Assembly: GCF_000281065.1 (NCBI RefSeq)
Contig: NZ_AKKK01000032.1
Coordinates: forward strand, 1-64,000
Direction: 5' to 3'
Length of the DNA: 64,000 nucleotides
From: Arthrobacter sp. M2012083
GTDB lineage: Bacteria > Actinomycetota > Actinomycetes > Actinomycetales > Micrococcaceae
Part shown: positions 1-9,654 of the stretch, one piece after another
How the letters are laid out: every line of letters begins with the position of its first letter
Numbering within the stretch: the first letter of the stretch is position 1
Position numbers and translations under genes: made by a program
Notes under the pieces: generated by a model
Told to the model about the DNA's origin: nothing
Databases searched by the model: none
Seen by the model: the letters and a program-made list of their open reading frames with translations, nothing else

Positions 1-4
1 CCCA

Positions 5-49
5 CCGCCTTGGACCCCCCCTCTCTCACCCCCCGCCGCCTTGGACCCC
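5..49. repeat. Short direct repeat at window edge
   Basis: The 14-mer CCGCCTTGGACCCC occurs at 5-18 and again at 36-49, a 31-bp step, in a C-rich context. It may be the edge of a longer repeat lying to the left of the window. Nothing more can be said from this side. Confidence 0.4.
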
Positions 50-297
50 ACCCTTCGACACGGGTTAGCTTGGTCTGCAAATCGGGTACATGATTCGCGT
101 TAGCTGGGCGATAGGGACCTACCAGGATGGTTCATCGGCAAATACGTAAATGGTCTTATGGGATTAGTAGGACTAGCATCCGAATGACTCTTACTCTTCC
201 CGGCTTCAGATCAACTCGGGTCAACCGAAAGCACTACAACCAGGGTCTGTGTCAGCTTGTCTGAGCTTCTTTCTCCGGAGTCTCACGCCGACTGATT

Positions 298-313
298 TGT
301 TTCACGTGAAACG
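298..313. other. parS site 1
   Basis: TGTTTCACGTGAAACG: 15 of 16 bases of the bacterial parS consensus TGTTTCACGTGAAACA, with the 14-bp core palindrome intact. Predicted ParB loading site. Confidence 0.9.
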
Positions 314-362
314 GAGGGCCAGCTAGCAACTAGGTTTGCGTCAAGTAGCGTCCGCCCGAGCT

Positions 363-378
363 TGTTTCACGTGAAACA
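363..378. other. parS site 2 (exact)
   Basis: TGTTTCACGTGAAACA, an exact match to the parS consensus and a perfect 16-bp palindrome, 65 bp from site 1. Confidence 0.93.
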
Positions 379-1384
379 TCAGGGGCGACAACAGCACGGG
401 AGTTCGAGGCCACGGAAAGCAACCAGATCAGCAACCACAACCACACAGCAATGACTCTCCCGGGATTCCCCCGAGCACTCCCAACCCAAGGCGGCTGCAC
501 TGCAGGCAACAGCCGGGCCCGCATTAAACCCAGCCGATGGATAGGCCGCTGAGAAACTTGGAGTCAGCGTAACGGAGTCAAATGCGGACGGCATGGGCTA
601 AACCTTCATTAGAAGTGCTGTGAGAACTGTCGGATTCTGAATCGCTCCACAACGGGATCGCCATTTAGCGGTTTCATAGACAAGATCCAGAAGTCGTCGG
701 AGTATCGTGATGCAGCTTCCGCTGGTCCTTCTGACGCAGTTGGCTCCCTCAAGGTCGAAAGGGTGCCTCAGGAAGCTGGAAAGCCGCAATGGGCCTTTGG
801 AGGCCGCACCGCGACCACACACTTCCCATGGCCCCTTGTACGTCAGAGCAGCGGTCGGTACTAGCAGACTCTGACTTTGGACGTGCGTCGAAAGAAGTTC
901 CAGGTGCCGCGGAAGCTGTGAGGAGCCTCGTCCGGGGTTGAGGGAACGAAGGAAGGCATCTGGTCCTGGACAAGAAGCGCACGGCCTCCTTAGCCATCCA
1001 AGCGCTGATCTGGGTGGAGAACCCAACCTCGGAACCGCCCTGACGAGATCGCCCGTCTGCCATGCCAGGCCAAGGCGCAGAACCGCCGCTCTCCGTACGC
1101 ATTCCGCTGCCTGTCGCACGTGCTCGTTTTCCAGAAAGTTCCTATGTCCACTGGTCACGAAGCACGCACCTGGCAACAGGACAGTTGAGAACGTCGCTTT
1201 CCCGGCCCTCATGACGGCATCCGAGGAAGCAGTACATCAGTATTACGCTCGAACCTCAGGATTTTCAAGAACAGGCACCCCCTACCGGCACAATCTATGA
1301 TGCTCCATACGGATCGGGTCATGGCGAGTGCACATCACGTAACCTACGCGTGGGGAGACTATCTCCACGGGCAAAGGCGGGCAG

Positions 1385-1400
1385 TGTTTCACGTGAAACG
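1385..1400. other. parS site 3
   Basis: TGTTTCACGTGAAACG, one mismatch at the outer base; core palindrome intact. Confidence 0.9.
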
Positions 1401-1985
1401 AGATCTCGCCATCCGCCACGGTCCCCACTTCACTTCATCGCCGCTTACCTACACCTCGAACCAAATCAGGTGCCAACGACTTCCAGTCGGATAGCGCCCT
1501 CCCCACTTCCTGGATTCCATAAGGATCGGCGTCCAAAGAGCCGCACTGCGATTCAGTCACATTGAACGTGGATGAGGGAACCGTTTCCCGACTGGCGAGT
1601 GATGCGTCGGTGGCAAGCCCTGACGCAATAGGGGGAGTTCCAGCAACATGTGCCCCAGGCGATGACAACCCGACGCGCACTGAGCGTTCACAGGTTCTAA
1701 CGACTGGACGACCGTCAATCGAAGCATCGCGCGGTATGGATCGTCAGAGCCGCCACCAACTTCTCTCCGGTACCAACGATGTCTCCACCACAGCTTGGTT
1801 GGCACCATGACCACGCGAGTCAACGCGGGAACGAGATGCTGGTAGGGCCCTTGTGGAAAGCGCGGAGAACGACTGTCTCACGTATCCACTGTCATGGACA
1901 ACGCGGTTCGGCGCCCAAGCAGCCGCGGGCACCGACATGCGGAGCCGTCCAGAACTGGTGGGCCTGTAGCTGCCGACGGACAAAT

Positions 1986-2001
1986 TGTTTCACGTGAAAC
2001 G
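1986..2001. other. parS site 4
   Basis: TGTTTCACGTGAAACG, paired with site 5 at a centre-to-centre distance of 36 bp. This is the closest pair in the window. Confidence 0.9.
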
Positions 2002-2021
2002 CCGCGCGAACGGCCGCACGG

Positions 2022-2037
2022 AGTTTCACGTGAAACA
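2022..2037. other. parS site 5
   Basis: AGTTTCACGTGAAACA, one mismatch at the first base; core palindrome intact. Forms a close pair with site 4. Confidence 0.88.
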
Positions 2038-2399
2038 TCGCAGTCGAAACTGTGAGCCCTCCGATTAGCCACAGGCGCATGGAGGTCAATGCGCATATAA
2101 GTGACCGACTGACTGCCACCAGCACGTCGGATTCACCAGACTATTTGAAGAGTAGGACTCGCCAGGACTGGAGACATCGGATCAATCGCTAGAGCCGGCC
2201 CTGGCCACCTGCGGAACGTCAAAGGGGACGGTCTCCGAAACGGTGTCTCCCCTGGTGTAGCGAACAAGCCCCGAGGCGAATGCATTGCTCATGAGAGACG
2301 TGGGCCAACACAACGCAAGGTAATGGCAGCTCATCCGAGACGCCCTGGTGGTTCGGATCCGGTTCGGTTTGACACATGGATCGCCAAATTTCGTTGACC

Positions 2400-2444
2400 T
2401 TATCCACTGGCTTATACACATCGTTATCCACAGGGTTATCCACC
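2400..2444 (+). repeat. DnaA-box-like array A, four boxes at 12-bp period
   Basis: Four 9-mers begin at 2400, 2412, 2424 and 2436: TTATCCACT, TTATACACA, TTATCCACA and TTATCCACC. The step is exactly 12 bp and all are in the same orientation. The third is the exact actinobacterial DnaA-box consensus. The array reads on the minus strand as repeats of Val-Asp-Asn/Lys-Pro in a spurious frame. Predicted DnaA-binding cluster. The function is inferred; it lies about 8.7 kb from the dnaA start. Confidence 0.7.
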
Positions 2445-2753
2445 GCTCATGATGTTCCCCACACCTGACCCGAGAGAGCCCACCCTGATGGTGAATTCGA
2501 GGGTTGGCTTCATGCCAAGGTGACAAGGCAAGCAGAACCTGCATTTGGCCGCACCGGAACCGCTGAATCGCCCCATAGCACCGTAATTCAACGAAAATTG
2601 GGCTATCTCTGACATCTGGCAGCCTAGACTCTCACAAGACATTCCAGGCTGGGCCATATCGAGCTCCGCCGAAATAGCTGTCCAGTCGAACCACAGGGCA
2701 GAGGTCCACCAAGCCAGCCTTGCTTGACGATAACCCACCACATACGCACATAG

Positions 2754-2798
2754 TTATCCCCAACCTTTTCCACAGGGATATCCACCGGCTTATCCACC
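2754..2798 (+). repeat. DnaA-box-like array B, four boxes at 12-bp period
   Basis: Four 9-mers begin at 2754, 2766, 2778 and 2790: TTATCCCCA, TTTTCCACA, ATATCCACC and TTATCCACC. They have the same 12-bp step and orientation as array A, and lie 55 bp from parS site 6. The boxes are more degenerate than in array A. Predicted weak DnaA cluster. Confidence 0.6.
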
Positions 2799-2852
2799 GC
2801 ACTTCTCTTGGATCGTAAGACTTTCACCGCAGTGTAAAGCCCGCCAGCACCC

Positions 2853-2868
2853 TGTTTCACGTGAAACG
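2853..2868. other. parS site 6
   Basis: TGTTTCACGTGAAACG, core palindrome intact, just right of DnaA-box array B. Confidence 0.9.
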
Positions 2869-4048
2869 AAAACCCCCGCCTTGGGTGGCTGGCTAGGCTT
2901 CCGACGTCACCGTCGGGCTCCGATAGGGCATCTGTCTTCCACCGGCAGTGACCAGTCAGTGAGAGGGGACGACGACAAAGCCTACCGAGGTCAGTAATCA
3001 ATTCGGCGACATCAGACCAATCGTGGCACGTGTCACTGTGACTAGCTGTGCTGCTTCGAGCTGCTTAGCGATCACAGCTGCTTCCTATCGATCACGAGAT
3101 GCCATCCTTCACCGCTGATATGGTTGCTGCCGAGCGCCGTGCTACGACATGGCGTCCTGTGTCCGTGTGGGAAACATTTCGGACGATGCAATGCGAACCT
3201 CAGTTTCCAATGGCGGGCCAACCCGGGCCACGTCAGATGAAGGTGCCTATCGTCTCCAAGCTGTTATCCAGATCCTCAACTGCAGTTTCCAAGTGCGGTT
3301 CAGCTACGCACAGAGACCTCACAACGGGATCGGGGGAGCGCCGCCCCATAAATGAGAAGACCCCGTCAATAGCAACAATGAGGGCAGGCTGTGCATGAGT
3401 CAAGCTACGTCCGCTAGGGAGGTAGCCCTCGGTATACGGCCGATGTGCGGATGAAGCGTTGGACGATGAGGCTTCAGGCCTAGACGCGGCCCAAGGAGAG
3501 CCTGGGAACAGATCGGGGGAAGGGGGCTCTGTGGCGTGATGGCCCGCCTAAGCCGACGTTTCTGCATCCTCCAGAAACCATCCCGTGGGCATTCTTGGCT
3601 GCACGAACTCACAATCCATCTGCGACTCGATGGTTGGGCGGAGCGCACGGCTTGATGCTCAAGTCGTACCCACGACCAAGGGTCTCACAAAGACACAAGC
3701 CATTCAGAACCTCACGAGCCCCAGGACCCTTGCAGGTTTCCCTCGTGCGACGCTCTCAGGTCCGTCACGCGCGCCGCCCCGCAATCAACCAGACCTGGCA
3801 AGTGGACACCGGCTACTAGACATTGTCGCTCCACAGGACCAGCAAAAGTGCACTGCCAAACGGCCTGTTCACTCCAAGAATCAATACACACGCTCAAAGC
3901 GGGATTAGGGCAGCAGAACCTGAAACTTGGATGCAGGCACCAGCATGTTGGCGTACGACTGTTTGCGACCTATGGCGGAGGCTATACGGATGCAAGGTGC
4001 GACCAGTAAAGCGTAAAGGAACTCCAACCACAGCCCGAAGAGTGCGGG

Positions 4049-4064
4049 TGTTTCACGTGAAACG
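4049..4064. other. parS site 7
   Basis: TGTTTCACGTGAAACG, core palindrome intact. First of three sites spaced about 175-185 bp apart. Confidence 0.9.
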
Positions 4065-4223
4065 GATGGTCTTTCAGATGCCGCATGCCGTTTTGTTAGG
4101 TACTAACCCGCCGAATCGGCGGTCTAGTCCTGGTCGTCCATCATGTGCAGATGCCCGACCAGCAACTTCCATCGGATTAGCAGAGTTCTACGAGCTGCGC
4201 TCCGCTCTCCTTGAATCAGCTGG

Positions 4224-4239
4224 CGTTTCACGTGAAACA
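4224..4239. other. parS site 8
   Basis: CGTTTCACGTGAAACA, one mismatch at the first base; core palindrome intact. 175 bp from site 7. Confidence 0.88.
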
Positions 4240-4408
4240 CGACCAACCCTGAGCTTAGGCTTCGTACTATTATTCCGGCCACACAACGGGACGCTGGTCT
4301 GGTTCATGAGGACCAGGCTCGGTCCGATGCTGCGCAAACAGTCGGAAGCGCAGTGCCATGCATATTCCAATGAAGGAGAGCGCACTCAGCCAAAGCACGC
4401 GCAAACCA

Positions 4409-4424
4409 TGTTTCACGTGAAACT
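4409..4424. other. parS site 9
   Basis: TGTTTCACGTGAAACT, one mismatch at the last base; core palindrome intact. 185 bp from site 8. Confidence 0.88.
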
Positions 4425-4904
4425 CACCGATAGAAGCGCGGCGCAGAGCGGTACCAGACTATCCGTACCCAACTAGTGCTTGTACCGTCCATGAGCACCA
4501 GTGGCTGGGTCGTACGTCAGGCGCACCAGAACCGGCAGTAACTGTTCGATAGATTGCGCACCAGGAGGACGTTCCGTCCCCAAGCAAAGGGCGCTGTAGT
4601 GAGCGCTACCCCCGGTTTGTCGTTGACGGAGCTTCCGCGGCCGAAATGAGGCACCAAGATCAACATTCCAAAGCACTGGGGCCTCGACAGGGACTGCTAA
4701 AGTGCCAAGGAACGCCGAGTGACGCACGGGGTCGAACCGCCCTCCTGGGCACGAGTGGCCTAACGGAACCTAAACGCTGCAGTAGTTAGATGCCTACGTC
4801 TCAGCCCGCATTGGCTAGCAATGGGCTCAAGCGCCGCCGTGCCCTGTCGTAATCCACGCCCCGCCTTCAGTTCGCCTAACGCTTTCAGCCAGCCGGAGGC
4901 ACCT

Positions 4905-4920
4905 TGTTTCACGTGAAACA
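4905..4920. other. parS site 10 (exact)
   Basis: TGTTTCACGTGAAACA, exact consensus, about 100 bp beyond the end of parB. Confidence 0.93.
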
Positions 4921-4973
4921 CCGAAAGCTATCGGCAGAAGCAGTGCCGCAGTGACAGACAGTCGTGTTTCTAC

Positions 4974-5007
4974 AAAAAAATGGGGCCCACACCTATGTGA
5001 GCCCCAT
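4974..5007 (-). terminator. parB intrinsic terminator
   Basis: A 12-bp stem with one mismatch (4980-4991 with 4996-5007) and a four-base loop. On the minus strand it is followed by a run of seven T (A-run at 4974-4980). It lies just past the parB stop and would end the rpmH-to-parB transcript. Confidence 0.85.
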
Positions 5008-5024
5008 TCAGTCGATAGTTGTGG

Positions 5025-6236
5025 TTAGTCCTCTGCGCCAGGGCCGAGAACGTCCATAATACGGTTGAGATCCTCAACGCTAGCGAACTCAATACTGACG
5101 CGTCCCTTGCGTGCACCCAAAGTAATCTTGACGTTTGTGTCCAAACGATCCGAAAGCGATGATGCAAGGTAGTCCAGGCGTTCGTGCCGGGCATTGGGCT
5201 TGGGGATGCTGGTCTTGGCCGGCGTGGTGGGATCTTGGTACAGAGCAACCGATTCCTCAGTGGCGCGTACTGACATGCCCTCGGCCACGATCTTCTGCGC
5301 CATTCGTTCCATAGCCGCAGCATCAGGGAGTGCGAGCAAGGCACGTGCATGCCCGGCGGACAAGACACCCGCAGCGACACGTCTCTGAACCAGCGGCGGA
5401 AGCTTGAGCAGTCGCAGTGTGTTGGACACCTGCGGACGGGAGCGGCCGATCCTGTCTGCCAGCTGCTCGTGCGTGGTACCGAAGTCTTCCAAGAGCTGCT
5501 GGTACGCGGCTGCTTCTTCCAAAGGATTCAGCTGGCTGCGGTGCAGGTTTTCCAGAAGGGCATCACGGAGTAGGTCATCGTCGGTGGTATCACGGACAAT
5601 CGCAGGGATCGTTTCGAGTCCTGCGGCCTGCACTGCACGCCAACGACGTTCACCCATGACCAGTTCATACGGCTCTCCACCCTTTTCGGTTGAAGTACGC
5701 ACAACAATTGGCTGGAGGACTCCGATTTCCCGCACAGAGTGAACCAGCTCGGCCATGTCGTCTTCATCGAAGACCGAACGAGGCTGTTTGCGGTTAGGGT
5801 GGATGTCGCCGACGGGGATTTCAGCAAACCGTGCACCAGGGACCTCCACCAGCTCCACGTTGGGTGCGGAGCTCGCGGATGCAGCGGAAGGCGCGACGGC
5901 CGCCGTCGAACCTGTTACGTCTGAAGCTGGCTTACCAGCGGCGGCAGCTGTCGAAGCGGCGGACTTCGAACCCGCCCTTGCAGACGTCGACGTCTTGGTG
6001 CTGGAGGATTTCGTCGCCGGGGCCTTGGCAGCTGATTTGGCAGGAGCTGGTTTGGCATCGCCAGTACGCGATTCCTCAACTACGGGCTCTACCGGCGCAG
6101 GCTCCTCGGCTTTCCGGGCCTCAGGAAAAAATAGATCCACGGGACGTGACGGGGAAGCGCCGTTCCCTTGGGCCGCGGCCGAGCTAGGAATGAGAGCCCC
6201 AAGACCCCTGCCGAGGCCCCTTCGCTTTTCGCTCAT
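5025..6236 (-). CDS. parB: Chromosome partitioning protein ParB
   Basis: 403 residues. ParB binds parS, loads as a CTP-dependent clamp and spreads to form the segregation complex moved by ParA. Seen: conserved N-terminal [12 protein letters not shown] (ParA-interacting type), ParB/Srx fold from about residue 133 with CTP-site motif GERRWR (195-200) and ENLHR (229-233), then a helix-turn-helix around 255-278, and a C-terminal dimerisation region. Odd: residues about 20-130 form an Ala/Ser/Lys/Pro-rich low-complexity linker of roughly 110 residues, much longer than in the usual 280-330-residue ParB. Last gene of the minus chain, start 67 bp after parA ends, with a ribosome site (AAGGG) about 9 bases upstream. 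Ten parS lie downstream and one lies in parA. Confidence 0.97.
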   Translation of the reverse strand: MSEKRRGLGRGLGALIPSSAAAQGNGASPSRPVDLFFPEARKAEEPAPVEPVVEESRTGDAKPAPAKSAAKAPATKSSSTKTSTSARAGSKSAASTAAAAGKPASDVTGSTAAVAPSAASASSAPNVELVEVPGARFAEIPVGDIHPNRKQPRSVFDEDDMAELVHSVREIGVLQPIVVRTSTEKGGEPYELVMGERRWRAVQAAGLETIPAIVRDTTDDDLLRDALLENLHRSQLNPLEEAAAYQQLLEDFGTTHEQLADRIGRSRPQVSNTLRLLKLPPLVQRRVAAGVLSAGHARALLALPDAAAMERMAQKIVAEGMSVRATEESVALYQDPTTPAKTSIPKPNARHERLDYLASSLSDRLDTNVKITLGARKGRVSIEFASVEDLNRIMDVLGPGAED

Positions 6237-6303
6237 TGATTCATCCCTTCGATGGAATAGCCGAGCACGAACCGGCCCAAGCTGTTGCAGTGTTTCAAGA
6301 ATT

Positions 6304-7359
6304 CTAGCGTTCAGCTATTTCGGCGGCGGCTTCCATGTAGGAAAGCGCCCCGCTCGAAGAAGGATCGTACGTCATGACTGTCTGCTGGTAGCTCGGAGCT
6401 TCCGAGATTCGTACCGACCGCGGAACTACGGCCCCCAGAACCTGCTCGGGGAAGTGCTGGCGGACCTCGGAAGCAACTTGGGCAGCAAGGTTCGTCCGGC
6501 CGTCGTACATGGTAAGGAGAATGGTGGACACAACGAGGTCAGCATTCAAGTGCTTCTGAATCATCTCGATGTTCTTGAGCAATTGGCTCAAGCCTTCCAG
6601 AGCGTAGTACTCGCACTGGATGGGAATCAGCACCTCACTGGCGGCGCAGAACGCGTTGACTGTCAGAAGCCCAAGGCTGGGCGGGCAGTCGATGAAGATG
6701 AAGTCCAGCCGGCCCTCGCCATTGCTCTCGCGCTCCTTGGCGTAGACGTCAATGGCGCGGCGGAGTCGCTGCTCGCGGGCAACGAGTGAAACGAGCTCAA
6801 TCTCGGCGCCAGCCAGGTGAATGGTGGCGGGCGCGCAAATCAGGTTGGGGATGTCAGGGCACGGAGCTACGACGTCCTTCAGGGGAAGATCGTTGATGAG
6901 CACATCGTAGATGCTGTCTACGTCAGCGTGGTGCTCAATACCCAAAGCCGTGGAGGCATTGCCCTGGGGGTCGATGTCGATCACCAACACGTTGAGACCG
7001 GCAGACGCCAAAGCCGCAGCGATGTTCACGGTAGTGGTGGTCTTACCTACACCGCCCTTTTGATTGGAAACCGTGAAAATGCGAGTTTTATCAGGCTTAG
7101 GCAATTCCCGGCCAATCAGCCGTTCGCGGCGTCGGGTTTCGTTAGCCAGCTGGCGGGCGATGGGACTGGAATCATCGATGGAATCCATGACGTTACGCAC
7201 TCCATCTGAGACGGTTTCACGTGAAACGGCGGCATTATCAACCGAATCCGTACGCACTATTGCGGACTGAAGAGATGCAGAAGGTGTAGCCATGGCCCGC
7301 GCGGACCCCAAAGACATAAACGGGGGAATTCGCTGCGTGGAGGTTTCACTACTACCCAC
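6304..7359 (-). CDS. parA: Chromosome partitioning ATPase ParA (Soj)
   Basis: 351 residues from a GTG start. This is the deviant-Walker-A ATPase that moves ParB-parS complexes over the nucleoid. Seen: Walker [10 protein letters not shown] at about 101-109, DPQGNAS motif for switch I, and the conserved [10 protein letters not shown]. Start is uncertain: in-frame ATGs occur at 7317 (residue 15) and 7293 (residue 23), and none has a strong ribosome site. The first 90 residues are a poorly conserved extension, and residues 45-49 (VSRET) are encoded by a parS site at 7213-7228, so that part of the sequence is constrained as DNA. Upstream neighbour rsmG, downstream parB. Confidence 0.96.
   Translation of the reverse strand: MGSSETSTQRIPPFMSLGSARAMATPSASLQSAIVRTDSVDNAAVSRETVSDGVRNVMDSIDDSSPIARQLANETRRRERLIGRELPKPDKTRIFTVSNQKGGVGKTTTTVNIAAALASAGLNVLVIDIDPQGNASTALGIEHHADVDSIYDVLINDLPLKDVVAPCPDIPNLICAPATIHLAGAEIELVSLVAREQRLRRAIDVYAKERESNGEGRLDFIFIDCPPSLGLLTVNAFCAASEVLIPIQCEYYALEGLSQLLKNIEMIQKHLNADLVVSTILLTMYDGRTNLAAQVASEVRQHFPEQVLGAVVPRSVRISEAPSYQQTVMTYDPSSSGALSYMEAAAEIAER
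7213..7228. other. parS site 11, inside parA
   Basis: GGTTTCACGTGAAACG: 14 of 16 consensus bases with the core palindrome intact, within the 5' coding part of parA. It is the only parS found in this window inside a gene. Confidence 0.85.
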
Positions 7360-7446
7360 TGGTCACACTCTCACTCTCTTTCGGCGCTTGCTGCCGTTCT
7401 CTAGCCTAACCGCTCGACCGCCGACACGCGGGAAACCGAGCGGGAC

Positions 7447-8097
7447 CTACGCCGTCTTTCCGGGCTTGTTGACGATAATCCTCACCACGGTGGTGGGTTC
7501 CTCCAAAAGCTCCTGTCCACAAACCACAACTGACGTTTCCACGCCGCCAAGTTTGCGGATGACCTTCTTTGCCTTCTCAATCTCTTCCGCGGCGCTGCGC
7601 CCCTTGATGGCCACCACTTCGCCATGACCATTCAAGAGAGGGATGGTGAGACCAGCCAGATTGGAGAGGGCGGAAACAGCCCGTGCTGTAACGACGTCAG
7701 CATCCACCATTCCGACTGCGAGCTCAGCCCGGGTCCTCATAATGGTGACGTTGTCCAGGCCGAGGTCATCAACAACCTCTTGGAGCCAGATGACACGACG
7801 CTCCAGCGGCTCAATCAAGGTCAGCTCGAGATCAGGGCGGGCAATTGCCAGGCAAAGGCCCGGAAGGCCCGCGCCGGACCCGACGTCGGCAACATGGCTG
7901 TCCATGGCAATGGCGGACTCAATTACTGCACAGTTTAGGACGTGACGACTCCAAAGGCGCGGTATCTCACGGGGACCTATCAGCCCGCGTTCAGTACCTG
8001 ACGTAGCCAGATGTTCCACGTAGCGCTTGGCAAGATCCAAGCGCTCCCCAAAGATTTTCTCTGCCGCTTCCAGTTCAGCTGCCGTGATTTCAACCAT
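7447..8097 (-). CDS. rsmG: 16S rRNA (guanine-527-N7)-methyltransferase RsmG
   Basis: 216 residues. Methylates N7 of G527 in 16S rRNA with S-adenosylmethionine; loss is known in other bacteria to give low-level streptomycin resistance. Seen: GidB family sequence with the SAM-binding glycine motif VADVGSGAGLPG at about 69-80 and the later acidic strand LTLIEPLERR. Length matches the family. It starts 6 bp after jag ends, so the two are co-transcribed, and it precedes parA as in many actinobacteria. Confidence 0.96.
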   Translation of the reverse strand: MVEITAAELEAAEKIFGERLDLAKRYVEHLATSGTERGLIGPREIPRLWSRHVLNCAVIESAIAMDSHVADVGSGAGLPGLCLAIARPDLELTLIEPLERRVIWLQEVVDDLGLDNVTIMRTRAELAVGMVDADVVTARAVSALSNLAGLTIPLLNGHGEVVAIKGRSAAEEIEKAKKVIRKLGGVETSVVVCGQELLEEPTTVVRIIVNKPGKTA

Positions 8098-8103
8098 GAG
8101 CTG

Positions 8104-8655
8104 CTAGTCAGCCGAAACGACGATGTGGCGGCCAGCGCCTTCGCCCTCGGACTCGGAGACGAATCCGAGATCAGCAACGGCGTCGTGGACGATCTTGCGC
8201 TCATAAGCACTCATCGGCTCAAGGGCAACCGTGCCGCCATCAGCCTTGACCTTCGCCACAGCATCCTCGGCGATCTGCTGAAGTACGCCGGCGCGCTCCT
8301 TGCGGTATCCATTGATGTCCAGGACAAGACGTGAACGGCTTTCGGTGGCCGAAAGGACCGAAAGACGGGCCAGTTCCTGCAGGGCTTCCAGGACTTCTCC
8401 ATCCCGCCCGACGAGACTGTCCAGCGCTGCAGACTCTTCATCAGCACCGATGGAGATGTATGTGCGTCCGTTGCGGACCTCGATGTCGATGTCACCGTCG
8501 ATGTCGGCGATGTCCAGGAGTTCCTCGAGGTAGTCGGCGGCGATGTCGCCTTCCTCTTCCAAGCGGCTGGCTGTCTTGGACTGCGTCTCTTCCTGCGAGT
8601 CCTCTTGGTCTTCGGTCACAGCGGTCATTGCTTCTTCGGTGCTCTCGGCAGACAT
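8104..8655 (-). CDS. Jag/KhpB-type RNA-binding protein (KH-R3H)
   Basis: 183 residues. Single-strand RNA-binding protein of the Jag/KhpB family; the family influences cell division and wall synthesis, but the actinobacterial role is not settled. Seen: acidic N-terminal tail (1-45, Glu/Asp/Gln-rich), KH domain around 55-118 with a GxxG-like VGRDGEV, and a C-terminal R3H segment (MSAYERKIVHDAV, about 148-160). Its start overlaps the last base of the yidC stop, indicating translational coupling. Confidence 0.93.
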   Translation of the reverse strand: MSAESTEEAMTAVTEDQEDSQEETQSKTASRLEEEGDIAADYLEELLDIADIDGDIDIEVRNGRTYISIGADEESAALDSLVGRDGEVLEALQELARLSVLSATESRSRLVLDINGYRKERAGVLQQIAEDAVAKVKADGGTVALEPMSAYERKIVHDAVADLGFVSESEGEGAGRHIVVSAD

Positions 8656-9638
8656 TACTTCTTCTTCCTGTTCTTACGTTGTGGCTGGACGCGCTGGGCC
8701 CTGATTTCGGCGGCTGCCGCGGCGGCAGCTTCGGCTTCAGCGGCAGCATCCGCGGCGGCGTTCTTCTTTCCACCCAGCAGCGGGGGCAGACCCTTTGCGG
8801 CACGGCGCTCTTCCAGCGCCTTGGCTGCGGGGGATCCCGGCGTAGGCATACGGCGGATGACGAAGAACTGCTGGCCCATGGTCCAGAGGTTGGTGGTGGT
8901 CCAGTAGATAAGGACACCGATCGGGAAGTTGATGCCACCGATACCGAAGACGAGCGGCAGGATATAAAGCATCATCTTCTGCTGGCGCATGAACGGGCTG
9001 GCCATGGCCTCTTCGGACATGTTCTTGGCCATGATCTGCTTCTGCGTGATGAACTGCGAGGCCGTCATGGCGATGATCATGACGATGCTCAGGATCCATA
9101 CTGCAACTTCGTTGCCGCCGGCACCGCCATGAAGCAGTGAAGCGGACAGCGGCGCACCAAAGATGCTGGACTCATCAAACTGGACAACTTGGTCGGCGCT
9201 CATGGCACCTATGCCCTTGCCGCTGTTTCGGGCGGCGGTGATACCCGACAACACCTGGAACAGCGCGAAGAAGAACGGCATCTGGATCAGCATCGGCAAA
9301 CAGGCCGAGAACGGGTTGGTGCCGTGCTTCTTGTACAGCGCCATCTGTTCCTGCGCCATTGCTTGGCGGGACAGCTGATCGGTCTTGCCCTTGTACTTGG
9401 TCTGAAGTTTCTTCAGGTCCGGCTGCAGCAGCTGCATGCCGCGCTGCGCTTTGATCTGCTTGACGAAGACAGGAATCAGGGCGGCACGGATCACCAACAC
9501 GAGGCCAATGATGGACAAAGTCCACGTCCAGCCGTTCGCGGCGGGCAGCCCAATGAAGCTCAGTCCCTCGTGGAAGCCAACCATGATGATTGACACCAGC
9601 CACTTGAACGGAAACATGATTGTTTCAAAGAAGTCCAT
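8655..9638 (-). CDS. yidC: Membrane protein insertase YidC
   Basis: 327 residues. Inserts and folds membrane proteins, alone or with SecYEG. Seen: a first membrane segment near residues 10-30, the 60KD_IMP core with the conserved Arg in the first core helix (RAALIPVFVKQIK, residue 51), a positively charged cytoplasmic loop, further hydrophobic segments to about 260, and a C-terminal Ala-rich then Lys/Arg-rich tail (AAAAA...KNRKKK) typical of Gram-positive YidC1. There is no large periplasmic domain, as expected outside Gram-negatives. Lies 16 bp downstream of yidD. Confidence 0.96.
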   Translation of the reverse strand: MDFFETIMFPFKWLVSIIMVGFHEGLSFIGLPAANGWTWTLSIIGLVLVIRAALIPVFVKQIKAQRGMQLLQPDLKKLQTKYKGKTDQLSRQAMAQEQMALYKKHGTNPFSACLPMLIQMPFFFALFQVLSGITAARNSGKGIGAMSADQVVQFDESSIFGAPLSASLLHGGAGGNEVAVWILSIVMIIAMTASQFITQKQIMAKNMSEEAMASPFMRQQKMMLYILPLVFGIGGINFPIGVLIYWTTTNLWTMGQQFFVIRRMPTPGSPAAKALEERRAAKGLPPLLGGKKNAAADAAAEAEAAAAAAAEIRAQRVQPQRKNRKKK

Positions 9639-9654
9639 ACGATATCCCTATTCG

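Larger units (their letters stand above)
1..4970. other. Gene-free origin-proximal parS zone
   Basis: About 5 kb with no credible protein gene. The open frames here are short, overlap on both strands, lack convincing ribosome sites and show no family motif; many contain the peptides FHVK or VSRET, which are only translations of the parS palindrome. What the region holds is ten parS sites (listed separately), two 12-bp-period arrays of DnaA-box-like 9-mers (2400-2444, 2754-2798), and a short direct repeat at 5-18 and 36-49. It lies immediately downstream of the parB terminator. By eye its base composition is less GC-rich than the flanking genes. I infer a centromere-like platform for ParB loading rather than decayed genes. 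Confidence 0.75.

Noticed and set aside
330..4727. About 25 open frames of 60-217 codons in the parS zone
   Set aside because: They overlap on both strands, lack ribosome sites and family motifs, and their only shared peptides (FHVK, VSRET, VDKPVDN) are translations of parS and DnaA-box DNA.
4709..4800. tRNA-like T-arm sequence on the minus strand (GGTTCGACCCC)
   Set aside because: Flanking bases do not form acceptor, D or anticodon stems; at best a chance match or a decayed fragment.
5755..6789. Long open frame of 344 codons on the plus strand opposite parB/parA
   Set aside because: Antisense shadow of the conserved parB and parA genes; high-GC codon bias leaves reverse frames open.
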